DNA from: Kordiimonadaceae bacterium
Lineage (GTDB): Bacteria > Pseudomonadota > Alphaproteobacteria > Sphingomonadales > Kordiimonadaceae
Assembly: GCA_017640725.1 (NCBI GenBank)
Contig: JAEPQB010000001.1
Span: 1,922,001-1,986,000, forward strand
Direction: 5' to 3'
Length of the DNA: 64,000 nucleotides
In this document: positions 42,755-51,585 of the stretch, piece after piece
Numbering within the stretch: the stretch's first letter is position 1
How the letters are laid out: the number at the start of each line of letters is the position of its first letter
The notes under the pieces: model-generated
What the model was told of the DNA's origin: nothing
The model's input: the letters and a program-made list of their open reading frames with translations, nothing else
Database searches by the model: none
Program-made: the position numbers and the translations under genes

Positions 42755-43885
42755 ATGAAACCACAGACCAAAAAAACCCTGATTAAAACACTCTGTTCAG
42801 CAGCAGGCTTGCTGGCTTTTGCGGTGGGCGCAAATGCGGAACCCGACACGCTGAGCACCATTTGCAACCAACCTGATATTGAATGCAGTTTTGACGATGC
42901 GGGGGTCATCGTCGGCAGGCCCGGCAGCACCCAGTTTTATGCGGGCGGGGTGCAACAAGCGGCGCACAAATTCGAGCAATATTTTGGCACCAAAGCCCCG
43001 CAGGCGGCCGTCGTGCTCGGCGAGGTGCTGGACCAGGATGTTCGTCGTCAGTTGCGACAGTCATACCCGGTTGTGCTGCCGTGGCTTACCCTCAAGGACC
43101 GGGAGGAAATGATTGCCCGGGGGGTGCGCGCCCAAATCGAAAGGGCGCGTCCGGACCTTCAGGGCGAAGCGCTTGATGCGGTTGTGCAGCGCTCGGTAGA
43201 AGCCAGTTTGTCAGCCTCTGGAAATGGTGGTGATGAAAACCTTCACGAGGGCGTTTTTGCACATGAGCTCGGCCATCTGTTTTTCATCCAAACCTATTGG
43301 CCTTCTGATGACTTGGACGTCCTTGAAATGAACCCGGCGGACGTAACGCGCTATGCCGGCCCAGCCCCTGATTGGCTGGATGAAATGGCGGCGGTGCTTC
43401 TGGAAAACGACGCTTTGACCGACGGTCGTGTTGAAGGCCTGGTTACGGCAAACGCTGCTGCCGATGAGTTGCAAGCCCTGTGGCCGCTTGAAGAGTTTTT
43501 CACCATGACCCACCCGGCGTTTGAGCAGGCCAGGCGTGTTATCGAAGCGCGCCAGAGCTCTGCAGAAGGGCGGGCACGCGGTGGCGTTGTCATGCTTAGA
43601 AGCACAGACCTGGAAGAGCGGGATGACGGGCGCAGTCCGGCTATGTTTTATGCTCAGTCCCGTGGTTTTGCCGATTATATGATTGAAAAATCTGGCGACC
43701 CGCAGGTGTTTGCCCGCATTTCCTCTTACATTGCCGCCGGTGGCACAATGGCCGGGTGGCTGGGCGAAAACGGGCGTTCTATCGGTTTAGCTGATACCGT
43801 CGAGACATTAGACAAAGCGTTCAAAGCCTGGATTTCTGATAAATATGAAGGGCGCCTGCCGTTAGGCGCCGGGCACGCGCATTAG
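42755..43885 (+). CDS. Exported gluzincin-like HExxH metallopeptidase
   Basis: 376 residues, signal peptide about 1-29 (FAVGANA). Zinc site HELGH at residues 170-174 with a downstream Glu (E210, WLDEMAAVLLEND) 36 residues later, the gluzincin (MA clan) arrangement. A helix-rich region before it has DREEMIARGVRAQIERAR. I do not recognise the family. Convergent with, and overlapping by four bases, the RHH/EF-hand gene. ATG at 42755 starts the signal peptide; the in-frame extension to 42527 runs through operators and is rejected. Substrate unknown. Confidence 0.78.
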   Translation: MKPQTKKTLIKTLCSAAGLLAFAVGANAEPDTLSTICNQPDIECSFDDAGVIVGRPGSTQFYAGGVQQAAHKFEQYFGTKAPQAAVVLGEVLDQDVRRQLRQSYPVVLPWLTLKDREEMIARGVRAQIERARPDLQGEALDAVVQRSVEASLSASGNGGDENLHEGVFAHELGHLFFIQTYWPSDDLDVLEMNPADVTRYAGPAPDWLDEMAAVLLENDALTDGRVEGLVTANAAADELQALWPLEEFFTMTHPAFEQARRVIEARQSSAEGRARGGVVMLRSTDLEERDDGRSPAMFYAQSRGFADYMIEKSGDPQVFARISSYIAAGGTMAGWLGENGRSIGLADTVETLDKAFKAWISDKYEGRLPLGAGHAH

Positions 43886-44532
43886 TGATCTGTATCGGCG
43901 GTTACAGCTTCAATTAACCGAATTAGGCGCTGCATATCCTCTTCACGGATGTGGTGCTTGGTCGCCGCCGCATCGATGAAAGCTTGCCGCTCGGCTTCAC
44001 TCAGGCCGGGCGGTACAATGATCACGTTCTCGCGCCTCGGAAGCGCAGATGTATTCTCTTGCCCTCTGAGTTCAATGGTTACATTGGCAATGCTGGCAAT
44101 TTCATCATAGGAGGCGACGGCGTCGCCGTTTTGGTCGGCTGCATCAACCAGCCACTCGATGGTTGCTTGGTCACTTGCTGACCCCAGGTCGGCGTCTTGC
44201 ATACTCAAGCGTCCATCACCATTGAGGTCCAGGGCGCTCAAAATGCGTTCGCCGGTTGTCGGTTGACCATCTTGCTGAGACTGCCAAACGATAACGCCTG
44301 TAAGCGACACTAGAATGGCGAAACCAACCACAGTCCACATTCGGGCGCGTTGCGTTTTCCGGGTATTGGCGGGGTCCAGAACATCGCCGATATAGCCCCG
44401 AATAGCATGACTTGCAGTCGTGCCAGCCTGTTTGCAGGCTTCCATAAAGGCGAGCTTTTCCGAATAGGAAACGCGCACCTCAATGGTTTCGCTTTTCTTC
44501 TCAGGACGTTTGCGTTGTGGCGTTTTTTCCAT
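43882..44532 (-). CDS. Membrane protein: RHH-like N-terminus, one TM, two EF-hands
   Basis: 216 residues. Residues 15-50 (ETIEVRVS strand, YSEKLAFMEACKQAG helix, then HAIRGYIGDV) match a ribbon-helix-helix pattern; residues 65-83 are a TM helix (MWTVVGFAILVSLTGVIVW); residues 102-113 and 133-144 are EF-hand loops with D, N, D, then S and D/E at positions 1, 3, 5, 9 and 12. The order implies a cytoplasmic DNA-binding-like head and a periplasmic Ca2+ sensor. The C-terminal helical part is charged. ATG at 44532 chosen; a TTG upstream is possible. Divergent from the amidohydrolase gene. Confidence 0.75.
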   Translation of the reverse strand: MEKTPQRKRPEKKSETIEVRVSYSEKLAFMEACKQAGTTASHAIRGYIGDVLDPANTRKTQRARMWTVVGFAILVSLTGVIVWQSQQDGQPTTGERILSALDLNGDGRLSMQDADLGSASDQATIEWLVDAADQNGDAVASYDEIASIANVTIELRGQENTSALPRRENVIIVPPGLSEAERQAFIDAAATKHHIREEDMQRLIRLIEAVTADTDH

Positions 44533-44598
44533 GGGTGACCTTTTATCAGGCTTGCGATAGGCTGCCAAGCAGGGCCGAAACTTGCAAAGGATTGGGTC

Positions 44599-46302
44599 AT
44601 GAAAATAGGGATTGCTTTGATTGTCGGCTTAGTGGGTTCAGTATTCTGCCCGGCATCTGTTGCTATCGATTCCGCCGTTTATACAAATGGATTGATCTAT
44701 ACGGTCGACCCGCGCCAGCCGTGGGCGGAAGAGATACGTGTGACAGACAAAATGATCACATGTGTCGGCCAGCAAGGCGACTGTTCCGCCTCGGGTGCAA
44801 CCATCATAGACCTGAAAGGCAAGTTCGTGATGCCCGGCGTAATCGACAGTCACACCCACCTCAGGTATGCGCCCGGCACAAAACATCTCAGCGTCGCTGA
44901 TGCCACCAGTCGTGACGAGTTCCGCGCTCTGATCAATGCGCATGCCCGGCGGTTCCCAGATCTTGAGTGGATCACAGGGGATGGCTGGAATTACGCCTGG
45001 TTTGATGGGGGGCTGCCCTCGGCCGCAGACCTCGACGGTTTGGCAGACGGCAAACCGATCATGCTCACAAGCTATGACGCGCACACCACCCTGCTCAATA
45101 AAGCTGCCATGGACGCATTTGGCATCACGCGTGATATGCCAGCGTCTGCATCCGGTGCTGTTGAGTTTGACACGTCAGGTGATCCAACCGGGATTGTAAA
45201 GGCGACGCTCTATGTTTCAGACGATAACCCACTTGCGCGAGACGGCGTCTTGCCGCCGCCAGACGAAGAAGACTTGTATCAGTCTTTTCTCAATAACCTT
45301 GCGGAAGCGTCTTCATTCGGCATTACCACATTCGTGGAGCCGCAAAACTACCCAGAGGATCTCGCTTTTTTTGAGCGCGCACGCCGCGAAGACAAATTGA
45401 ACGCTTATGCGCATTTGGCGCTTTATTACACACCCGGCATCGACGCTGAAACGCACGCGCTTTACCGAAGTATCAGAGACGCCTATGCCGATGACGCCCA
45501 AATAAAGGTGCCTGCGGTTAAGCTTTACATCGATGATGTGATTGAAAGCGAAACAGCGGCTTTGTTCGAACCCTATATGGGAAGCCACGATAACCGGGGT
45601 GAGCTTTTTTACCGGCCTGGGCAGTTCAAAGAACTCGTTAGCAAGCTGGATAAAGACGGCTTTCAATTATTCATTCACGCAATTGGAGATCGAGGAATCA
45701 GCACTGCGCTTGATGCGCTTGAAACGTCGCGCGCGGCTAATGGCGCGCCACTGCGGCCACACCAATTGGTGCATGTGGAACTCATTCAGCCTCAGGATGT
45801 GATCCGCATGGCAGCTTTGGACGTGTCTGCGGCGGTGCAGCCACGTCATATGTCGCCAGATGTTTCACTTCAGTGGGCAAAAAGCATTGGCGAGGCGCGG
45901 CTTAAAAACGCCTGGCCGCTGAAGTCCATGCATAACGCAGGGGTGCGGTTTGCTTTCTCCAGTGACTGGAACGTGGTCGAGATGAACCCCATGACCGGCA
46001 TTTATACGGCCGTGACCCGCAAAGGTTTGAGCGGCGAACCCAAAGCAGGGTGGCAGCCTCAGCAACGCATAGACATAGCAACGGCAATTCATGGCTACAC
46101 GCTCGGAGGCGCGGTTTCAAATGGCATTGGTAGTGAGCGTGGATCGATTGAAGTGGGCAAGTTTGCTGATCTGATTGTGCTCGATCACAACCTTTTTGAA
46201 GTTGATGCAGACGCGATCAAAGATGTCCGGGTCATGCAGACGGTGTTTGAAGGCCGCAGCGTTTTCAAAAGGTCTGCACGGAATGTCGGTTCGTCTCATT
46301 AA
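44599..46302 (+). CDS. Exported YtcJ-like amidohydrolase
   Basis: 567 residues. Signal peptide about 1-23. YtcJ-type amidohydrolase_3: composite beta domain, VIDSHTHLRYAPG (HxH), PAVKLYIDDVIESETA (Lys region), IHAIGDRG (His), VHVELIQPQD (His), FSSDWNVV (Asp). Long N-formimidoyl/acyl-type substrates are typical; none is assigned. AAGGATT lies before the ATG. It precedes the substrate-binding-protein gene without obvious coupling. A second, incomplete YtcJ-like gene lies at the right window edge. Confidence 0.88.
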   Translation: MKIGIALIVGLVGSVFCPASVAIDSAVYTNGLIYTVDPRQPWAEEIRVTDKMITCVGQQGDCSASGATIIDLKGKFVMPGVIDSHTHLRYAPGTKHLSVADATSRDEFRALINAHARRFPDLEWITGDGWNYAWFDGGLPSAADLDGLADGKPIMLTSYDAHTTLLNKAAMDAFGITRDMPASASGAVEFDTSGDPTGIVKATLYVSDDNPLARDGVLPPPDEEDLYQSFLNNLAEASSFGITTFVEPQNYPEDLAFFERARREDKLNAYAHLALYYTPGIDAETHALYRSIRDAYADDAQIKVPAVKLYIDDVIESETAALFEPYMGSHDNRGELFYRPGQFKELVSKLDKDGFQLFIHAIGDRGISTALDALETSRAANGAPLRPHQLVHVELIQPQDVIRMAALDVSAAVQPRHMSPDVSLQWAKSIGEARLKNAWPLKSMHNAGVRFAFSSDWNVVEMNPMTGIYTAVTRKGLSGEPKAGWQPQQRIDIATAIHGYTLGGAVSNGIGSERGSIEVGKFADLIVLDHNLFEVDADAIKDVRVMQTVFEGRSVFKRSARNVGSSH

Positions 46303-46395
46303 CCACGAGAATTGTCTGATTTTTCTTGCATCAGAGCCTTAAGTTGCATGAACCTGTTTAGAGGGAAGCATCAGTGAAATTTCTTGCTGGGGGGC

Positions 46396-47169
46396 ATGAG
46401 AGAGATGCTGAGAAGAAAAATCGCCATTGGGGTCAATGCGTTGCGGCCGCTTTGCAACACCGTTTTGTGCACGATATTGGCCGTTTGCGCCCTGCAGGCT
46501 ACGGCTGCGCAGGAAGCGGCTGTACCAACATTTAAGATTGCAACGATACCGCGTCCCGCTTTTATGAACCACGGCGAAACCAATGATGCGTCGGTTCCAT
46601 TGGATGCCGACTATGTTGGGCCGCTTGCAGACAAGTGCGGCGTTCGGTTCGAATATATTGTCAGTCCGTCCTGGAACCGGGTTATTCAAATGGCAAAGGC
46701 AGGCATTGCAGACGCCATTATTCCCACCACAAAACTGCCAGGACGCGAAGCCTTCCTCATCTTTCCTGAAACGCCGTATCAGCAGGCGCCTGTTGTATTG
46801 TTCACGAATGTTTCCAACCCGGCGACTGAGTTCTCCGGCCTGTCGATGATGAACGCAAAACGCGTCGGCAAGATTGCCGGCACCATGATTGAACAGAGTT
46901 TCGATGCGTACCTGAAAACAGGTCAGGCGAACTTTGTTGAAGTCAGTTCATTTGAAGACCTGTTTGGAAATCTGGCGCGCGGTCGACTTGATTATGCGGG
47001 TGGACATCAAGAGATGAGTTTGAGGATCATCAATCAACTTGGCGCCTCAGATAAAATAAAACCGCTTTTGCCGCCCATGGGTTATGAGGGGCGGTACTTT
47101 GCGATCTCCAAAACAGGAAAGCTGGCTCAGGACAAATCAAGCGCCGCCTACATTTGTTTGTCTTCTTAA
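46396..47169 (+). CDS. Periplasmic substrate-binding-like protein (SBP_bac_3)
   Basis: 257 residues with a long N-terminal hydrophobic signal (CNTVLCTILAVCALQATAAQ). The mature part follows the family-3 binding pattern: FKIATIPRP then two-lobe alternation with VIQMAKAGIADAIIP and LFGNLARGRLDYAG segments. No ABC permease or ATPase gene follows, so it may serve a sensor or act as an orphan binder. The chain ends somewhat early after GRYFAISKTGKLAQ, so C-terminal loss is possible. ATG at 46396 or 46405 are both plausible. Confidence 0.7.
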   Translation: MREMLRRKIAIGVNALRPLCNTVLCTILAVCALQATAAQEAAVPTFKIATIPRPAFMNHGETNDASVPLDADYVGPLADKCGVRFEYIVSPSWNRVIQMAKAGIADAIIPTTKLPGREAFLIFPETPYQQAPVVLFTNVSNPATEFSGLSMMNAKRVGKIAGTMIEQSFDAYLKTGQANFVEVSSFEDLFGNLARGRLDYAGGHQEMSLRIINQLGASDKIKPLLPPMGYEGRYFAISKTGKLAQDKSSAAYICLSS

Positions 47170-47216
47170 TAGAACAGATTTATTCATAGCAATAGAGCCA
47201 GACCCAAGGGCCATTG

Positions 47217-48080
47217 ATGATGTTCGATCCAGATCAGTTCGCAAAAATAACAGTGCCGTCTGACAACCCTCGCCAGGCTGCAAAGCACAGCGACATTAAG
47301 AAAATTGCCAACGATGTTTTTATGGTTCGTGGCGCCATGCCATCTGCACCAGGGCGCCCCATATGGGAGCGCCTGTTCCTGAGATATTCTCGCACAATGA
47401 CAGTCGTCCGCCATCACAGCCCTGATGGTGGAAGTGATCTGACCTTGATCAATACCATGCGACTTAGCCCAGCCGGCCTTGAGGCTCTTACCGGTATGGG
47501 TAGAATTCGTAACATCGTGCGTTTGGGTGCGTTCCACGGTGTTGACGATGCGTTTTATGTTTCTGAATTTGGCGCTGATTATTGGCAAGTTGAAGGCATG
47601 CAACCTGCAACCGACTACCGCGGCGAAGTACGGACAATGTCGGAAAGCAGCCTGCCGATACCTGACGCCAAGCTATTTTGTTTCGAAGGTTTGAACTATC
47701 CCGAAGCTATTTTGCTGTTGCCCGCACAGCAGGACAGACCGGGCGTTGCCATAACGACTGACTCAATTCAAAACCATACAAGTGCCTGGGACCCCGATAA
47801 TTCATTCCTGGTTTCTATGGCCATAAAACGAATTGGCTTGCTGGGGCCGGCGAGACTTGGACCTGTGTGGCTGCGGGACCAGGTGCCCGCTAACAAAAAC
47901 GCACCAGAATTAACCGGTGCAGTGAAAAAGAAAAACATGACGTCATTTTTTCGGCCACAATTCCAGCGCCTTTTGCACGACTTTGATTTTGACATGTTGG
48001 TACCTGGCCATGGCTGGCCTGTAATGAAAGACGCTAAGGCCGCAGTCAGAGCCAGTATCGAAAAACAGTTATCTGATTGA
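47217..48080 (+). CDS. Metallo-beta-lactamase-fold protein with incomplete metal motif
   Basis: 287 residues, no signal peptide. The strand-loop region NIVRLGAFHGVDDAFYV corresponds to the usual THxHxDHxGG segment but keeps only one His and an Asp; the C-terminal VPGHGWPV retains the late histidine. It belongs to the DUF4336-like, partly ligand-lacking branch of the fold. Function unknown; not likely a beta-lactam hydrolase. ATG 47217 follows AAGGG. Lies downstream of the binding-protein gene by 47 bases. Confidence 0.68.
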   Translation: MMFDPDQFAKITVPSDNPRQAAKHSDIKKIANDVFMVRGAMPSAPGRPIWERLFLRYSRTMTVVRHHSPDGGSDLTLINTMRLSPAGLEALTGMGRIRNIVRLGAFHGVDDAFYVSEFGADYWQVEGMQPATDYRGEVRTMSESSLPIPDAKLFCFEGLNYPEAILLLPAQQDRPGVAITTDSIQNHTSAWDPDNSFLVSMAIKRIGLLGPARLGPVWLRDQVPANKNAPELTGAVKKKNMTSFFRPQFQRLLHDFDFDMLVPGHGWPVMKDAKAAVRASIEKQLSD

Positions 48081-48095
48081 TCTGCATGCTCTCGA

Positions 48096-48989
48096 CTATC
48101 GTCGGCACCCTTTGCTGGGATCAGGTCGGCCATCTACGTCAAATCGGATGTGACATCTTTTTGATTGATCAACCGTTTTGAATGTGAGAACCGCGCTGCC
48201 AAATGGCGCATGGTGGCAACTGGATTTTCTTTCCGTATATTCCGTTTCCCCAAAAGTGAAAGCAAGTGAGAGGTTGGGGCGCGAGATGGGCTCACCCACC
48301 TTTAGGAAGGGGTGATATTTCCATTTTTTCAGCGCTTTGAGGGCGGCTCTGGTGAATTCGTTTTCTTCTTGGTTTTCTGCCGTCCGCGCGTCCATGACAT
48401 TGCCTTTTGTATCGACATCAAATTCAAGAAGAACCGCCGCTGATTGCAGCTGCCTATCGGCGCTCGCCGGAATGTTGGGCTGCCAGCAACGGGCGATGTT
48501 TACCAGCGGCAATGTCGGATCGCCATGATGCGAAGGGGGCTCAGGCAAATATGAGGTGACGCAACTTTCGTCCCGGGGAAGACGACTTTCCGAACCAGTA
48601 TCTTCAACAAAGTCGAACCGGATGGGTACGTCCTGTCGCGGTGCTTCAACACCATCTTTAATATAAGCAAAATACGTCCATTGTCTCAGCGCTTGCCGTG
48701 CAGTTCGTCCAAAATCACCGGCCATGCGGTCATTGGATGGATCGGCTGAGCCGCTGGAAGTTACCCTGATGTTGGTTGTTTTGCCTTCGGCTGTCACGTC
48801 AAACAATAAGGTGGCAAAACCCTGCGTCGGCTTAAGTTTCGCGCTTCTGGGAATGCCCGGGTTGATGCAATAAGAATTCTGCCAAAAAGGGTCAGCTGGT
48901 TTGGCGTCGGGCTGTGCCGCTATTGGTGTCGAAAACAAGGTGACCACTGCAAATGACATCGCAGCCAATTTGCCAAACACCGTTTTCAT
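48096..48989 (-). CDS. Exported protein with two TonB C-terminal-like domains
   Basis: 297 residues, signal peptide about 1-24 (SFAVVTLFSTPIAAQ). Two copies of a TonB_C-type fold: first around LFDVTAEGKTTNIRVTSSG and ALRQWTYFAY, second around LLEFDVDTKGNVMDARTAE and ALKKWKYHPFLKVG. There is no N-terminal anchor or proline-rich spacer, so it is not a classic energy-transducing TonB. May be a periplasmic partner of outer-membrane receptors. ATG at 48989 follows GGGGGG. The gap to the next gene holds a hairpin. Confidence 0.78.
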   Translation of the reverse strand: MKTVFGKLAAMSFAVVTLFSTPIAAQPDAKPADPFWQNSYCINPGIPRSAKLKPTQGFATLLFDVTAEGKTTNIRVTSSGSADPSNDRMAGDFGRTARQALRQWTYFAYIKDGVEAPRQDVPIRFDFVEDTGSESRLPRDESCVTSYLPEPPSHHGDPTLPLVNIARCWQPNIPASADRQLQSAAVLLEFDVDTKGNVMDARTAENQEENEFTRAALKALKKWKYHPFLKVGEPISRPNLSLAFTFGETEYTERKSSCHHAPFGSAVLTFKTVDQSKRCHIRFDVDGRPDPSKGCRR

Positions 48990-49064
48990 ACAGCCCCCCA
49001 TTTTTGCAATTTTCTGATTAGGGAACTGTATGCAACACAATAACATACTGTCAAGAAATGGGGC

Positions 49065-49085
49065 GGCCCGCCCAAAGGGCGAGCC
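49065..49085 (-). terminator. Hairpin after the DUF305 gene
   Basis: Minus strand GGC-CGCCC and GGGCG-GCC arms around AAA with one internal mismatch, 17 bases after the stop. T tract weak (CATTTC). Confidence 0.5.
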
Positions 49086-49101
49086 AGTCGTGCTTTGGCG
49101 G

Positions 49102-51501
49102 CTAGCGTAGCTTTGCGGCAATTCCCATTAGCGTCTCACCGAGGGCAGTCGCACGGGAGCTGTCGCCAAGGCCACCAGCCATCGATTGCAGGTTTTCGGC
49201 CAGGCCCATGTCGCCGTTGCCACTGTCCAGACTTGCCTGTGCTTGGCCAAGCGCTGCGCGCATCGCTGACAGTGTGTCTGCATCCATCGCGCCGCTGCGT
49301 TCCATTTGGTCAAGATACGCCATGGCAACAACTGGTTCCGCAGGCCAAGTTACCTGGAACTGTTGCTGTGGGTTGAAAATGTCGCCTTGGTCCGCAAGTT
49401 CAGCAGCGGCAATCTCGTTCGCGGTCAAATGCTCGCTGGGCTTGAGCGACAAGACATCCAGGCCGCGCACGATTTCTGTGCCATAGATCTTGCCATTGTA
49501 CCAATAGGCCGACCAGTAACCACCGGTGATCAACACATCTTCATGAATGGGGCCACGGTCGAAGTAGGCAATCTCAACCGGGTTTTCGGAGTCGGTGAAA
49601 TCAATCACTGAAATACCGCCTTGGTACCATGCTTGTACGAACACATCGCGGCCAGGTACCGGCACGGCAGAACCATTGTGGGCTACGCAGTTTTCAGTGT
49701 CGGTTTGTGGGGCCGGGATTTTGAAGCGGCCTTTATATTCAAGCTTGCGGTCGACGATGTCGTAGAACACATCAGCACCCCAGGTTTGTGGGTCATGCGC
49801 CATACAGCGTGGACGACCACCGCCACCCCATTCGTCGGTAAACAGGACTTTGGTGCCATCGTTGTTGAATGTCGCTGAGTGCCAATAGGCAAAACCAGGG
49901 TCTGTCACCGCATCAATGCGCACCGGCTTCAGCGGGTCTGAAATATCAAAGATAATGCCGTTACCTGAGCAGGCACCTGCCGCAATTTTTGCAGCCGGGA
50001 ACACTGTGATGTCATGGCACTGATCAGTTTCGGCGGTGGTTTGCGTCCCGTCGCCGTGGTCACCACCGGTCCAGAGGCCCGCGAGCACGCCGCTATCCGG
50101 GTCCGCGAAAACGCGTGGGCTATCAACAATGCGGGCAGCCGCAGGGTTGTTCACCGGAATTTCAATCACATCAATGCTGAAAAGCGCGGTTTGATCGTCG
50201 CCGGGCAGGCCGTCGACACACCCTTCGAGCTCTTTGTCACTGCGCACGCGCGATGTGCCCGAATTGTAAACCACGATCTTTTCATCGTCGCTCGACACGA
50301 CGGAGTGCGTGTGCGAACCGCGGCAGGTTTGTACCTGACCGACCTGAATGGGCGCGCGCAGGTTACTGATATCAAAGATACGCACACCGCGGAAACGGTC
50401 TGCACTCACATCGCCTTCAATTCCCTGAAGGCCACAGTCCACGCGGCCGCGCGTTTGTTCCACGGACATGATCAAAAGATCACCAACAATCGAAACGTCA
50501 CCCTGACCGCCCGGGCATACGACAGAGCTAAAGAGCTCGGGCATGCCATCGGCAGCGAGCTCATAGACATTGAAACCATGGTAACTGCCGGCCACCAGTT
50601 TGTTGCCGGAAAATGCCATGTCAGTATTCGAGAAACTCAGGAAGGGTGCACGCTCGCCGCGCTCTACTTCACCGTCTTCGCCTTCATCTTCCTCGTCTTC
50701 ATCATCGTCTGATTCAACAACAGGCGGCAGGTCAGACGGATTGTCGGGGTCAAAGAAACCCGCTGGCCGTGGCAGCGACATCAGCAGGTCCATGTTTGAA
50801 ATTGCTTCGCCCGCATCCCGGAAGCCTGGTTTCAGGCCTGTACGTGGGTCGGATGACAGGTCCGCCAACATTTCGGTCATGCGGTTAATTTCGGACGTTT
50901 GGTCGTTGACGATGTCATTGACGAACTGAAACAGCACAGGGTCATACGCAGAGCCAGCGTTGGACAGCAGGTCCCGCACCATTGTGATGGCGCCTTCGTG
51001 ATGGTCAATCATCAGGGTCAGGAACAGGCGGTCAAATTCAGTGGAGCTTGCATCTGCCAGCGCCGCCATTGCCGCTGGTGATGCCATGCCAGCCATGTCG
51101 TGAGACATGTGCATCGCATGATGGGCTGTGGCCTCCGGCACCTCTTCACCGCGTGCGGCGAGCCAGTCCGACATGAATTTGATTTCATCTGCCTGGCTTG
51201 CGTCAATGCGGCCTGCAATGCCTGTAAGCTCTGCGTTGTTGGTGCGGTCCTTCACGAGCGCCGCCATCTGCACCGCCTGGTTATGGTGCGGAATCATGTC
51301 TTGCATGAAGCGCACGTCATCGCGGCTGTAGCTGTTTTTTGCGATCTCTGTCGCTTTGCTCGCGTCCAGTGCTTGAGCAGGTTTGCCCGGTGCCCCTGGC
51401 TGCACGATGGGCGGATTGTCCTGCGCGGACAAAGTGCCCGCCTGCATTACCAGCGCAATGGCCGTGAAGGTTGGAATACTGAAGGTGCGATACGTCGCCA
51501 T
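49102..51501 (-). CDS. Exported DUF305 - LVIVD-repeat fusion protein
   Basis: 799 residues. Signal peptide 1-26. Residues 58-235 form a DUF305 ferritin-like domain with MIPHHNQAV (H72, H73) and MIDHHEGAI (H167, H168) metal-binding helices and a His/Met-rich insert (HHAMHMSHDMAGM, 127-139). An acidic linker (residues about 264-283, DDDEDEEDEG core) leads to a beta-propeller of LVIVD-type repeats (about 290-700), with repeated -GVRIFDIS- and -GISVIDFT- strands, and a charged helical tail. Copper or other metal handling in the periplasm is the best guess. Standing alone. Confidence 0.82.
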   Translation of the reverse strand: MATYRTFSIPTFTAIALVMQAGTLSAQDNPPIVQPGAPGKPAQALDASKATEIAKNSYSRDDVRFMQDMIPHHNQAVQMAALVKDRTNNAELTGIAGRIDASQADEIKFMSDWLAARGEEVPEATAHHAMHMSHDMAGMASPAAMAALADASSTEFDRLFLTLMIDHHEGAITMVRDLLSNAGSAYDPVLFQFVNDIVNDQTSEINRMTEMLADLSSDPRTGLKPGFRDAGEAISNMDLLMSLPRPAGFFDPDNPSDLPPVVESDDDEDEEDEGEDGEVERGERAPFLSFSNTDMAFSGNKLVAGSYHGFNVYELAADGMPELFSSVVCPGGQGDVSIVGDLLIMSVEQTRGRVDCGLQGIEGDVSADRFRGVRIFDISNLRAPIQVGQVQTCRGSHTHSVVSSDDEKIVVYNSGTSRVRSDKELEGCVDGLPGDDQTALFSIDVIEIPVNNPAAARIVDSPRVFADPDSGVLAGLWTGGDHGDGTQTTAETDQCHDITVFPAAKIAAGACSGNGIIFDISDPLKPVRIDAVTDPGFAYWHSATFNNDGTKVLFTDEWGGGGRPRCMAHDPQTWGADVFYDIVDRKLEYKGRFKIPAPQTDTENCVAHNGSAVPVPGRDVFVQAWYQGGISVIDFTDSENPVEIAYFDRGPIHEDVLITGGYWSAYWYNGKIYGTEIVRGLDVLSLKPSEHLTANEIAAAELADQGDIFNPQQQFQVTWPAEPVVAMAYLDQMERSGAMDADTLSAMRAALGQAQASLDSGNGDMGLAENLQSMAGGLGDSSRATALGETLMGIAAKLR

Positions 51502-51585
51502 GAGACCTGTCCCCCTGATCTGAGAATTTGCGAGGCCACACGGTACTCAATTTTCACCAAAAAGCAAAAGGCGATGCCTTTTGCG

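Noticed and set aside
46315-46335. TCTGAT...ATCAGA repeat as a terminator
   Set aside because: Six-base AT-rich stem without T tract; too weak to call.
50014-50712. 232-codon plus-strand frame inside the DUF305 gene
   Set aside because: Shadow of the LVIVD-repeat region; no motif, no ribosome site.
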